Below, in pieces: positions 10,801 through 18,619 of a stretch of DNA of 64,000 nucleotides. This stretch comes from Symsagittifera roscoffensis. Taxonomy: Eukaryota > Xenacoelomorpha > Acoela > Convolutidae. The first letter of the stretch is position 1; each line of letters begins with the position of its first letter. The notes beneath the pieces were generated by a model. The model ran no database searches and was not told the origin of the DNA. It saw nothing but the letters and a program-made list of their open reading frames with translations. A program made the position numbers and the translations under genes. Location: the NCBI RefSeq assembly GCF_963678635.1, contig NW_026970820.1, positions 932,001-996,000 of the forward strand, written 5' to 3'.

Positions 10801-12730
10801 ACGTTGCCACTTGAAGGCCTTTGTCTTCCACAAAAATAGAAGGCCGAAGTAAAAAAGGTAGCTCCGTGTCACAAATGTCTAGATAATCAGGTCGTATACA
10901 CGCCATGGAAGCGTTCACATTTGACTTGAAGCACTTGAAATCTTGCATCATATAATTTAGGAGATGATTGAAGCCAACGCCACCGCACTCGTTCAAAAAA
11001 ACTGATGCCCCACAGAAACATCGAACAGATGGAAAATTGTATTTTTTCATCGCTGTAACATAGTCAGCGCTTTTGTAGGTAGATAAAAGTCGACGAAAAT
11101 CAATTAATTGCCTGGTTACGTCTACAAAAACGTTTTCCGAAAAGGTCAGAAAACCATCTTTTATATCATTTTGTAGATGTGGCACCCAAGACAACAGCAA
11201 TTGAACCGGTAGTTTTGACGATAATTCGATTTTTTTGCGTAAAGTATTGATGACACAAGGCCACGCTGATGGCCATGAGGGTGAAAAGGAAGTGCTGCTG
11301 TATATAGCGCACAGAGAACAAACTTCAACATTTTCGGCGTGAAATTTCGGAAAATACTTTCGTTTACAAATCAATTTTGTCGGCAAAGGCTGTAAAATGA
11401 TGGGATAAAACATGGTTGAAAATCGTTGGCAAGCATCGCATCGGATTTCAACGTTCACAACATTCTTGTCGTTTGTTCTCATTATCTCAAAATCTGTATC
11501 GAAGTTCGCTCTGAGCAAAAAATGGGGAGCTTTTTGGCTCAGTAAATCGTCAACAATGGCAAACTTTGTATTCAAATCTGTACAAGTTAACCGCATTTTT
11601 TTTGAACCCTTTACTGATGCAGTTTTTCGACGATTTCGTTTTCTCGTTTCATCAACTGGTAAACTGCAATAAAGTTTTTCACCTTTTGAATGCACGGTAC
11701 TTGTACATGGACGATTGACAAGATTCAGGTTAGTTGACAATAAAGGAGTAACTGAAAAGTTATACACCTTTCGTATTGGCTCCCAATGTCGGTTTTGTAA
11801 GGATAGAAGCATATGGTGTTCTGCCACAACAGGAGGTGTAGGTGAATAGATCATCCAGCGACGGCTTTCATTTACATACACAACTACATGCAAGCAAAAT
11901 AAATTGCAGAATGTGCCTATCTCCAGATCACCACCATACGTCCCATTGGTGCTCATCTTTTCTCTTGCAATGTACTCGTGTCCATTTATACAACCATCAG
12001 GGCCGTACAAATTGTAATGTAAAGGGGTAAAAGGCATCAAGGGAAGGTTTTCACATATTACTGATCTCAGCTGAGCTTCCAAAACGACGGAGTTTGATCC
12101 ACATATCAAAGATGCGAGCGAGCCGAACAAACAATTTCCATTACGAGCTATTGCATAAAACTCAATGGGATAGTCGGAAGGATTCAGTTGAGCTGGCAGC
12201 ATGTGAGCAAATTTTCCAAATGGTATATTCATCTTGCGGCAAGCCTCCGCATAAAACATTGTAGTCGGATGATTCAAGACGATTGGCTTTTGCAAGGGAA
12301 CCGAAACTGCTGGTAAATCAATTTCTTCGCTTAAAGCGCGCTGATTAGTTGACTCTTGCACAATATCAGCCTGGGATGAAAGTCCTTTTGTAGCTCCACT
12401 GTTATCAAGTGACAACTCGAAAGTATGCGAGAGCATTAATGAATCTGTCGCCTTATCTTCATTTTCATTTTTACGCGGCAAATCGCAACTATGCGTGTTT
12501 CTTGAACTGTCATCAATATTTCTCAGAACAAAATCAAAGCGAGTTTTCTGAGGGTCACTATTCATCTCAAATCCCAAGCACTTATCACAAACATCTTCAC
12601 CGGTTTTGACAAATCGGACACATTGCTTGCACGTTTTTGTCGGATTTCTCTTCTTCTTTACAGGGCCAGGGTTACTCTCAACACATCCAATGATGAGCAA
12701 CAATTGTAAAAGCAATTTGTAGAGAACCAT
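4850..12730 (-). CDS. Helitron Rep/helicase with 2A-like N-terminus and OTU domain
   Basis: Intact 2,626-residue frame encoding the replicase of a rolling-circle (Helitron) transposon, which nicks and unwinds element DNA. Seen in order: a leucine-rich start with 2A-like GCVESNPGP (15-23); a zinc motif C34-C37-C48-C51; an OTU-like protease domain (~190-317) with NGNC at Cys200 and NRHW at His315; cysteine-rich segments (~440-620 and ~1010-1065); a Helitron-like N/Rep domain (~1150-1610) with the HUH motif H1407-Y-H1409 and the tyrosine motif YLTYYSSK (1580-1587); and a Pif1-like SF1B helicase with Walker A GPPGSGKS (2043-2050), Walker B-like LEEIS (E2128, E2129), GDCMQLP (2164-2170), and CHRILGDE and GSRIP near the C-terminus. 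No endonuclease domain follows the helicase. The ATG at 12730 has an in-frame TAG 21 bases upstream (first base at 12751-12753). A TTTTTTCAG just before it could be a splice acceptor, so an upstream exon is possible. Lack of any stop suggests recent or current activity. The Helitron identity is firm; the OTU and 2A roles are inferred. Confidence 0.93.
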   Translation of the reverse strand: MVLYKLLLQLLLIIGCVESNPGPVKKKRNPTKTCKQCVRFVKTGEDVCDKCLGFEMNSDPQKTRFDFVLRNIDDSSRNTHSCDLPRKNENEDKATDSLMLSHTFELSLDNSGATKGLSSQADIVQESTNQRALSEEIDLPAVSVPLQKPIVLNHPTTMFYAEACRKMNIPFGKFAHMLPAQLNPSDYPIEFYAIARNGNCLFGSLASLICGSNSVVLEAQLRSVICENLPLMPFTPLHYNLYGPDGCINGHEYIAREKMSTNGTYGGDLEIGTFCNLFCLHVVVYVNESRRWMIYSPTPPVVAEHHMLLSLQNRHWEPIRKVYNFSVTPLLSTNLNLVNRPCTSTVHSKGEKLYCSLPVDETRKRNRRKTASVKGSKKMRLTCTDLNTKFAIVDDLLSQKAPHFLLRANFDTDFEIMRTNDKNVVNVEIRCDACQRFSTMFYPIILQPLPTKLICKRKYFPKFHAENVEVCSLCAIYSSTSFSPSWPSAWPCVINTLRKKIELSSKLPVQLLLSWVPHLQNDIKDGFLTFSENVFVDVTRQLIDFRRLLSTYKSADYVTAMKKYNFPSVRCFCGASVFLNECGGVGFNHLLNYMMQDFKCFKSNVNASMACIRPDYLDICDTELPFLLRPSIFVEDKGLQVATCRNHDGGTKLRMIHVPRHPTCGSLSHPHENRLAPIVPSLRAATTMKVGEFSSTWTMAKATGGAQGVGSLILHTKRRFNVKSDFILPEKEGLFIRHRNDMDEHLNEIAVNEQVSTKSFLSCSKSAKLTSDQLQPFLKSASFIPLNVSLAIKSSQDSENYVGERWVKPMLNTVCRNGVQPSLPSVSLTKSNYVMSLLHILFCNNRVLNSYLFTKQTDLSKFVANELLHDKISVQNKVNKFEQFDSRNSHSIPLLVQLLTTYTKVVDLSSSQSLQPLEDEMFLWYGTRCQKNLLEQFRGLGPKYFLLEEFSPIGNPFNIRLRYEDSDVWWLLNPCKGLSKIDESCSQNNRVRFMFACAAPTPPVSAMAFVSGQSKVKCPLHALLMCVDFRSSGYLCSSTKNFPNQSRWRCPYNDCFISLCQNHFIESEKKEIEFNYGVRRTVQSTNEPKFCNQSCSDESSSDEYFVPPIPISDEHYASMDTDAAVPSAPIEVPDNSSDMSIIPVQAILNSHMTVMHRTRFPNESTARFRRALQCFTATKPKCAISLMQLEGLLFPSIFYYQLLDGTIPGSLPFFLFCDQQTAKRFLFEDLLQHFSTRITDLTLPTSSSVQYIQFAVDCLINLSLGAKHSMSFFKRGLQTLQMRNEKIRLFSAKTMYDCNDGEIHLRELVAAVSSDPVDCFLTLSCNQMKNPGVAGIMQSTVSFYRKEPDEKKTAAMNAIMSTVLRAWTNSVYHLIDLLKNSKEKIIGKVKKIWARAEFQTTSGNLPHYHILIWCEPGTFSVDCSIQCAKKTIFNKLESIMESNLNLLSSYSDLTSKYELCVALHTHDCEKSKFRCMKRKDAQGNKICRTPPFPESHANWKMSLIRYYPEAALKILHELGLAEYVDRDAQWLQPSSILKSEKHMYAATKGEHFVATNAHLFLLTLSSTNLLATDPQMSCSYLTYYSSKVEEHADANIMSGRDGKNFRLRSEGVTNRHLSSVKHFFAVDKARERKVEKVECSLLSITEGTHWLLRKPIVITNMQFVHIPNVAAGERFVAYRTAPFTSPKINEMRSRDSAVEQWRRITESQALMLEDICRQTELYDKLAQFSLRPPELLCIDSVEVYYRCFLFSKHKFEIDELTNCFQMKQFAPWIDCLNNWVRINEAAVAIIESYLNNQPTSPCKKYNVRILDRCTHKKTKAIWWLSTENSKMLPEIVFKSVSPRNALNFLIAFVLRFGKFATELELFSSYQLLDSFKKSGLIENRITYNRADVLSLLSLYTSKELIFLPGGSLSFSAKLLAADSAFSQLLNVAENEVNFDTPAVLLDHITEAMEQSAEDHLKSSQQSLFSNIASLNVHDLPTLLPNLSDRLTEWIPEVIYPEYQSPESMVEQDVIIDNIIRSVRTRCCTTRRGVLNLKNEIILGPPGSGKSHVCRIVLSYALMNGLVSMVTSLAARRANHLGGEHIHRLFGIPVKNLSASKMAEEAVLKLTRDPKRLNLVSSLQFVILEEISVVNAELLAAMDIVLQRVKDNYAPFGGTFILANGDCMQLPNVSGRDVFLSTALLYGFNFNFLTHLVRMIDPHGQRLLHLMEQRPIPDCAVEEIVSLFTDHCHFVETWEDVEPTIMRIFGKKSAEREAVQMHFNAVRRSGSPFYHIDASDELRLAGSHQWREASDDVSKFLDRTVRMPARILVYQSAILQFCCNMENVQQGSLAVVDYQNSTADSITVFVATNPTDINVDCLQSERFRQWRTLKVRKIKGFVQPFKANSVRRVQVPLANYVASNCHRILGDEFPQMATAVSVSESKYSLWLPSQLFVIGSRIPALNCLTFVGKKEATLEAIRSVLKTRNLHEERVYKFFKAIRDSHLQRTPIEIPSTPFLRSHFNVPKTAEGFIMVFVSLKDPHLKTMLIRETEIGLTDYLRNLNSCKVQDSDLYAMQPWTVAAYMWNFESGQQRVDFLDRVCNLRRTDCKEDVVQFCQKLRVLMKTLQTNIHFCFPGLLRKDTKKL

Positions 12731-13004
12731 TGTGCAGACCTGAAAAAACTACGCAATCACAGATGGCTGATATCATTGGCACAATAGTCGAGCAAATTAT
12801 TAGAGAGAGGCAACCGTTGCAGAATTTTTATTGTTCTGGAATGAAACAAAATGACATTTTTAAGACTGCTGTTTTGTTACAGCAAGTATCACTTTCAAAC
12901 AAAAATTTTTCATCGCACAAAATGGAAATTTTAAGCGGCTAGCACGGATACAAAAGCTATTGCTTAGTTCGGCGTTTCATATTTGCACTGAACTTTAATC
13001 TGGA
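12731..13004. promoter_or_regulatory. Intergenic gap between accessory gene and Helitron
   Basis: A 274-bp gap separates two co-oriented genes. It should hold the Helitron 5' leader (or a spliced link from the upstream gene) and the 3' end of the upstream gene. A pyrimidine-rich TTTTTTCAG at about 12740-12748 on the minus strand looks like a splice acceptor. No promoter motif is recognised. Confidence 0.4.
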
Positions 13005-14775
13005 TCATTTGTCCTTTCGGAACTTTTTCCTCGCAGATAATGACGAAAGAGAAACATCGTTGTCCTCTTGACTGGAAGATGCATCATCGTCAAACATCTG
13101 CCTTGCTAATCCTGTTTTAGTTCCGGGCTCGTTTTCAGTGCAGGGTTCCTGAATTACATTCCGGCAACTGAGGGAAGGAGAGGGGCCTGAAAAACAAGTA
13201 TTTATTTGCGCCACATGAAAACACTTTTGGGATGTTTACTAAAGAAAAAATTGCAACATAGATGCTCAGTACATGAATACGGAGGTTCTTTTTTCCGAGA
13301 ATTCTCTATCCCGGAGCCAGTGAGATCCATTGTGGACAAATGGTGCGGTGGAGGTGGGGCAGGAATGACAGATCGTTGCTCATTTACAGATTCAGTGTTA
13401 TGAACTCTGATTGACATCGTCTGCAAACGCGTCGCGTACAAAGCTCCAGGCCGGGCCATTTTGAAAACTTCGTGCACCATGTGCGTCGAAGTAGAAGGAC
13501 CTTGGCCATCTTTCCATGCGCCGGAAGATTTACCGTCGACTTTGGGCAACTTGGCTGATGTGAACTCTTTACAGGAGGCAAAAGGTTCAGCAGAAGACTC
13601 GTCTAGACTGGTATCTGCATAAAAAGAAACGGTGAAGCCAAATATATGATTATAAGGATAATCTGGCAAAGATACTATATTTTAAAAAGTGAAATAGTTT
13701 TAGATGCACCTTGCTTCAAATATTATTATATCAAATAATAAAGATTTGAACAGAAAAACCTTCCGATGGCGTTCCATATCGCATGTCTATCTGCTCCTCC
13801 GTCAGTGGCTCGTTCGGCTGGAGGTAGCTGATATGGAACACAAACTCTTCAGCTACAGAGTCGTTTTCATTGACTGCTGGCTTAAACCAGCCCTTAATGC
13901 GAAAACCCTGCTCAGCGTCAATGTTTTCGACCAACTGACGGATCTAAAAACAAAGGAGCCAATAGTACAGAAACAAAAACTTTAATAAACCCCTGAAAAC
14001 ATAAGTTCGACAAGCATATTTGAACACTTACAGCTTCGTCCATGTCCAAGGGATCAAGTAGAGCGTTACTGAGGGGCCACTTCCGTATGTTTTCATGAAT
14101 GAATGTAACCGTTAGCGTGTTGCTAATAATAGATACTTCATCTCGATCCACTGCATCAAATTCATCACACCCAAATGCCAGATGCAGCGACCAATGTTTC
14201 AGCGGGGGAGCTGTGGTACATGCACAGGACAATTTACCAGTTTGCCCATCACATAGAGTGCCGCTGCAGGTGTTATCTATTGGAGATGCTGATACTACAA
14301 ATACAGAGCGGGAAACAAAGTCAAAAAAATTGTAAGAAGCTTGTGCGACTTTGTTGGGAGGCTTCACTATAACACTGTTGCTCAACGGAGTGTCAATTGG
14401 CAGCACAGGATCGGGAACCTTAAGTAACGGGCTTTGAACGATTTGCCCATCGACTCGAGGCAGAATGACGACGGTATCCATGCCTGGTTTCAGTTCCTTA
14501 CTGTATCTCAGAAAGTCCCTCGATGCCTGCTCAGTTTCGGTGAACATCAGCACGACGTTCCGTGTTTCGGGGACTCCAAATGCGTGAAACCGATCGTAGT
14601 TTTGCTGTACAGTTTTTATTTGGGGAGTCGTTTTATTTCCGCGTCGCGGCTCCCAGATGGTAAATTTGCGTTTGTTTGCCGTTGAGTAAAGGTATGTGAG
14701 TTTCAGGAACGTTCGTTTTCCTCGTAGTCGTTTGTCATTGCTAATGAGGTCGCTGTACTGGATCTCCTCGCACAT
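13005..14775 (-). CDS. Four-exon accessory gene upstream of the Helitron; RPA-like guess
   Basis: My gene model: exons 14775-14032, 13943-13760, 13674-13240 and 13186-13005. Introns are 88, 85 and 53 bp, all GT-AG, with phases 0, 1 and 1. They join into 1,545 bases (514 codons plus stop) with no interruption. The first intron has a strong GTAAGT donor and a TTTTTAG acceptor. The donors of introns 2 and 3 are weaker, so those joins are less certain. Exon 1 encodes a possible zinc-binding cluster, C170-x4-C175, C184-x-C186 and C203. Exon 2 encodes a segment rich in beta-type residues (GFRIKGWFKP...). The C-terminus is acidic then basic. I do not firmly recognise the family. Some Helitrons carry RPA-like single-strand DNA-binding proteins, and the position and orientation would fit, but this is inference. 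It could also be an unrelated host gene. Confidence 0.55.
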
Positions 14776-15500
14776 AGCGTTAACTCTCTCTTTACACTTG
14801 TCCAGATCTCAATCATGCTTCATGAAACCACTCATTTTCAAGTAAACCAATCTGGAAACGAAGAACACACAAATTTGACTGTCTGAAGTAGCAGCTATAA
14901 ATCCAATTGGACCCTATCTATGAAAACATTGGAAAAAAAACAAGAGAAAAAGAATTATTTTCTGCAAACCAACATCACAAAATAAAAAATTTTTTGCAAA
15001 AGCCTCCACTTTCGTAACTTAAAACATAAACTTGACACACCCCTAACTTGACCTTAACAGGAAGAGTTTTCTACTTTTTTAGGTACTACAAAAACATTAG
15101 AAGCCTACAAACAAATGTAAAATCTGGAAACAAATTACGACTACTACTGCAGTAGAATCAACCTGAGAGGCTGGAGATATGACGTTCGACCATCTGCTTG
15201 AAATACACATCAACACATGTGACAAAAGAAGACGTAATGAAAAGCGCTTTCCACTTTTTGCAATGTCATTTATGTGTGGAGCGCGTAGCTATCAAACTAT
15301 AACCGGACGCAGAAAAGTATTGATTAGTGAGTTTTAAATAAAAAAGAAATTGAATTTGAAATTAAATGGAATAACTAGTTTTGATAAAGCCAAAAAAATC
15401 ATTTTACAATGCTGGTGAAACATTGGCGCTGATTAGTGAAGGGACTTTACAGTATATATGCAACTGAAAGAATAGTAAGAAAAATGAAAAATAGTTTTTT
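14776..15500. other. No gene seen
   Basis: AT-rich sequence upstream of the accessory gene start. It should contain its promoter and perhaps the Helitron 5' end, but I see no clear terminus, TATA-like element at a convincing distance, or repeat. Confidence 0.4.
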
Positions 15501-15504
15501 GACC

Positions 15505-15582
15505 GGCTCTGGACTCGAACTCTCTCATTTCGCTCGTGAGTGAAATTAACAACAGAGCACATACCTATTGCGCCAACTGTTC
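15505..15582 (-). other. Degenerate tRNA-like sequence
   Basis: The minus strand has an A box-like TTGGCGCAATAGGT (15563-15576) and a B box-like GAGTTCGAGTCC (15511-15522). Box order and spacing fit a tRNA-derived element. Cloverleaf pairing is incomplete. Confidence 0.5.
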
Positions 15583-15599
15583 TCCTTACAGCGCTGTTC

Positions 15600-16590
15600 T
15601 GAAATTTGTCTATCATGTTTCGTAATAACTTTAAAACTATCCTATATACATTCTCACCCGACCGAGAGCGCCATGATGCATAGTTATGCCAAGTCTCTCA
15701 ATCCGAATTTGCTTCCTTGAAGTTTTCTACAGTTTTCTCAGTTTATCATGAATTTGTCTGTATCTGGTCATGCATTCTGTAGGGCTTTCCGCAACCGAGT
15801 ACGGCGTAATTTTAATAGTTTAAACTGCATACCCACTCGTTAGCGAAGTGCAAATGGAAGTAATTTGACAAGCGTTGTTTCTTTATCGTGAAATTATTTG
15901 TTTGTGGAAACCGTTTTTTTTTAAACTAAAATGAATTAGGGACGTTTCAAATTGAAAAAAAGAAGGTACAAAATCAGATAATTGTATCTCTATATCGAAA
16001 TGAATGAATGACGGTTTTGGTTAAGCATTGACGTTGGAAACTTTGAGGGATGAAAAACTGTCGCAATAAACAAAGAAAAACAATTAACTAAATTGATGGA
16101 AACTGATTTTTACCACTCATATCTCAATAAAATGTGTATAAAAAAGCTGAAAAAACTGAAAGTCGTTAAAGTCACTAGTTAATTTATTAAAAAAATAGTC
16201 GAAAACTGCTATAGAAACGCTAAAATTTGCAACGCAATCTAAAACGATTCTGTGGTGAAATGAAAAAAAAAGTGAATAGAATTCTAATTCCGATCGATGT
16301 ATAGTAAGTTCCCCCAGTACCCAAAAAAACATTCGCAACAGACGTTAATAAAAAATGGTTAACAAAAACAAAGTAAAAAGATATCTTGAAATCAAAAACA
16401 ATTGCTTACAAAGTTCAATATAATGGTTCAATACAAAATTCGTGAAAAACGGTTCTAGATACGAAAAAACTATATATTGATCTGCAAATAAATTAAGCAA
16501 CACATACATTGAAAATAACTGCCAAATTAATATGCAATTTACGTTCAAATTTTCAAAAAAAAAGTCGACACAATTTATTTGATGAAACAA
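15600..16590. other. No gene seen
   Basis: Very AT-rich, with many A and T runs. The open frames present (for example 16117-16590, minus) are low-complexity and Phe/Leu-rich as expected from T-rich DNA, with no family features. Confidence 0.5.
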
Positions 16591-16604
16591 AAAACTTTTC
16601 GTTC

Positions 16605-16680
16605 ACAGTGGGACTCGAACCATTGCCAGGAGTAACCCAGCCATTTACTTTAAGTATTAAGCTAAAGCACGACATAAATT
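16605..16680 (-). other. tRNA-like segment, tandem copy 1
   Basis: The minus strand has B box GGTTCGAGTCCC and an upstream TTTAGCTTAATACTTAA in the A box position. This is the best-preserved feature of the 340-bp unit. It is probably a tRNA-derived repeat. Confidence 0.5.
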
Positions 16681-16942
16681 AACAAACAGCAATGAGTATT
16701 ATAGCAATCAATTTTTAGAAACACCTTTAAAAGCCTATATACGTTCTTAAACTTAGTTGGCTGAGAGCGCGAGTGACACACATTCCCGTCCTCCCATCTT
16801 AAGTGCAAATAATAAATTGGCTTTACCGTTTCATAAGGAAATGTGTATCGAGTCTCTCAGTACCAGTGGGGATAATTTACTGTTCTTAATGTATCTAAAT
16901 AAAGAGCTAATAAATGGACAGCATCAAAAAAACTTTCGTTCA

Positions 16943-17018
16943 CACTAGGACTCGAACCACTGCCAGGAGCAACCCAGCCATTTACTTTAAGTATTAAGCT
17001 AATGCACCACATAAATTA
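16943..17018 (-). other. tRNA-like segment, tandem copy 2
   Basis: Same element as in copy 1. The B box reads GGTTCGAGTCCT here, and other point changes are present. Confidence 0.5.
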
Positions 17019-17284
17019 ACAAACAGCAATGAATATTATAGCAAGCAAATGTTAGAAACAACTTTAAAAGCCTATATACGTTCTTAAACTTAGTTGGCTG
17101 AGAGCGCGAGTGACACACATTCCCGTCCTCCCATCTTAAGTGCAAATAATAAATTGGCTTTACCGTTTCATAAGGAAATGTGTTTCGAGTCTCTCAGTAC
17201 CGGGGGGGGGGGGATAATTTACTGTTTTTAATGTATCTAAAAAAAGAGCTAATAAATGGACATCATGAAAAAAAATTTAGTTCA

Positions 17285-17355
17285 CAGTGGGACTCGAACC
17301 ACTGCCAGGAGCAACCCAGCCATTTACTTTAAGTATTAAGCTAAAGCACCACAAA
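17285..17355 (-). other. tRNA-like segment, tandem copy 3
   Basis: Same element as in copy 1, with the consensus B box GGTTCGAGTCCC restored. Confidence 0.5.
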
Positions 17356-17681
17356 AATTGACAAACGTCAATGAATTTTATAGCAGGCAAATTTTAGAAA
17401 CAACTTTAAAAGCCTATATACGTTCTTAAACTTAGTTGGCTGAGAGCGCGAGTGACACACATTCCCGTCCTCCCATCTTAAGTGCAAATAATAAATTGGC
17501 TTTACCGTTTCATAAGGAAATGTGTATCGAGTCTCTCAGTACCGGGGGGGATAATTTACTGTTTTTAATGTTTGTAAATAAAGAGCTAATAAATGGACAG
17601 CATCTAAATGAAGTTGAAAATGGCTGCTAATAAAACAAATGTTATAACAAAAAACAACTGAATGGATTTATAAGTACGAAT

Positions 17682-17749
17682 TATGGCGCAGCGGTTGAAT
17701 GTCGCATTTGCAACCAAGGAGAGGTAGATCAAATCTGCTACACGCCATA
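17682..17749 (+). other. tRNA-like sequence with a perfect acceptor-type stem
   Basis: The 68-nt segment starts with TATGGCG (17682-17688) and ends with CGCCATA (17743-17749), a perfect 7-bp pairing. An A box-like TGGCGCAGCGG follows the start. Inside, GGTTG and CAACC (17693-17697, 17711-17715) and GTAG/CTAC can also pair. The T loop is not canonical, so it is not a standard cytosolic tRNA. Of the tRNA-like sequences in the window it has the best end pairing. Confidence 0.5.
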
Positions 17750-18235
17750 AAATTTTCGGCCCTTCTTTTTTTACTTCAGTTCCGAAACAAATACGGCGCT
17801 CGACTGTTTTTCAAAAAAGTTGCGAGAAAATGAGCTGTATAGACACGTAACAGTAAGCCGATGAAAGAAACGACACGTGACATTGAGAATCGAAGTTTAA
17901 GTTCTGCTATTTTCGAAGGGATTCTGGGCCACATAAAACTTACTACAAATGCAGTGGAGCAACTATCCAAAAATTGAAACAACTCTTTTCTAGGTTGAAA
18001 AACCGAAAATTTGTCGGGCATTTTATCTAAGATCTATAGGACAAGGCAAAGATTGTAAAAAACATGGTTCACACAGGATACCAATTTTTTGAAAAATACA
18101 GTCATAGTTTTTCGATTGTTAAGGTAACGTGTCTTTACTTATGTTGCATTGTTACGTGTCTTTATTTTCAGAAGTCGAAGAAGACACAAGCTGACATATT
18201 TGATATTTGATTTAACTCCGTAAAAAAAAGTTCAC
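17750..18235. other. No gene seen
   Basis: AT-rich sequence between two tRNA-like elements. The minus-strand frame 17776-18021 has an ATG but no recognisable family, and I do not support it as a gene. Confidence 0.4.
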
Positions 18236-18297
18236 GTCGAGTTTCGAACAGAGGCTACTGTCGTAAGAGTAGAGCACTTCTGCACTGTGCCATTTGT
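18236..18297 (-). other. Degenerate tRNA-like sequence
   Basis: The minus strand has A box-like TGGCACAGTGCAGAAG (about 18278-18293) and B box-like TGTTCGAAACTCG (about 18238-18250) at tRNA spacing. Confidence 0.45.
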
Positions 18298-18417
18298 TCT
18301 TGCTTTAACTGTTCATAAAATTATTTTTGTGAACACATGTAATCATCCTTTACACGTGATGCAGAAAAAAGCTCAGGCTCCTAAGACAGATTTGAAAATT
18401 TGTCTAAAATTAATACC

Positions 18418-18488
18418 TGCTCGGAATCGAACCAGCAGACACTGTTTTGGTGGAGATGACGTATACGCTCAGCTATTTACCCTGCTAT
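18418..18488 (-). other. Degenerate tRNA-like sequence
   Basis: The minus strand has A box-like GGTAAATAGCTGAGCG (about 18467-18482) and a good B box, TGGTTCGATTCCG (about 18423-18435). T-stem pairing is only partial. Confidence 0.5.
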
Positions 18489-18619
18489 AGTTAGACAAAG
18501 CAGCATATAAAAAAGCACAGATTTATGTCGAAGAAGACAGCTTGATCTTTTGTAATAGAAAATATAAGCGCTGTCTTAAATTCGTGAACGTTAAGTTATC
18601 ATGGAAATGACTAGAAGCA

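Larger units (their letters stand above)
16593..17612 (+). repeat. Triplicated ~340-bp tandem repeat containing a tRNA-like segment
   Basis: Three head-to-tail copies are anchored by GACTCGAACC at 16612, 16949 and 17291, giving spacings of 337 and 342 bp. Each copy has a tRNA-like part on the minus strand, a common AAAAGCCTATATACGTTC stretch, and GGCTGAGAGCGCGAGTG followed by CCCGTCCTCCCATC. The second copy has a run of 12 G at about 17202-17213, the third has 7 G at the same place, and the first has none. Repeated open frames in it start without ATG and are not genes. Confidence 0.88.

Noticed and set aside
4850-12730. RNA-virus polyprotein, suggested by the 2A-like motif
   Set aside because: The rest of the protein has the HUH Rep and Pif1-like helicase motifs of a Helitron and no RNA polymerase motifs.
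16757-17630. Two near-identical ~63-codon frames in the 340-bp repeat
   Set aside because: They start with TTG, include only repeat sequence and have no family features.
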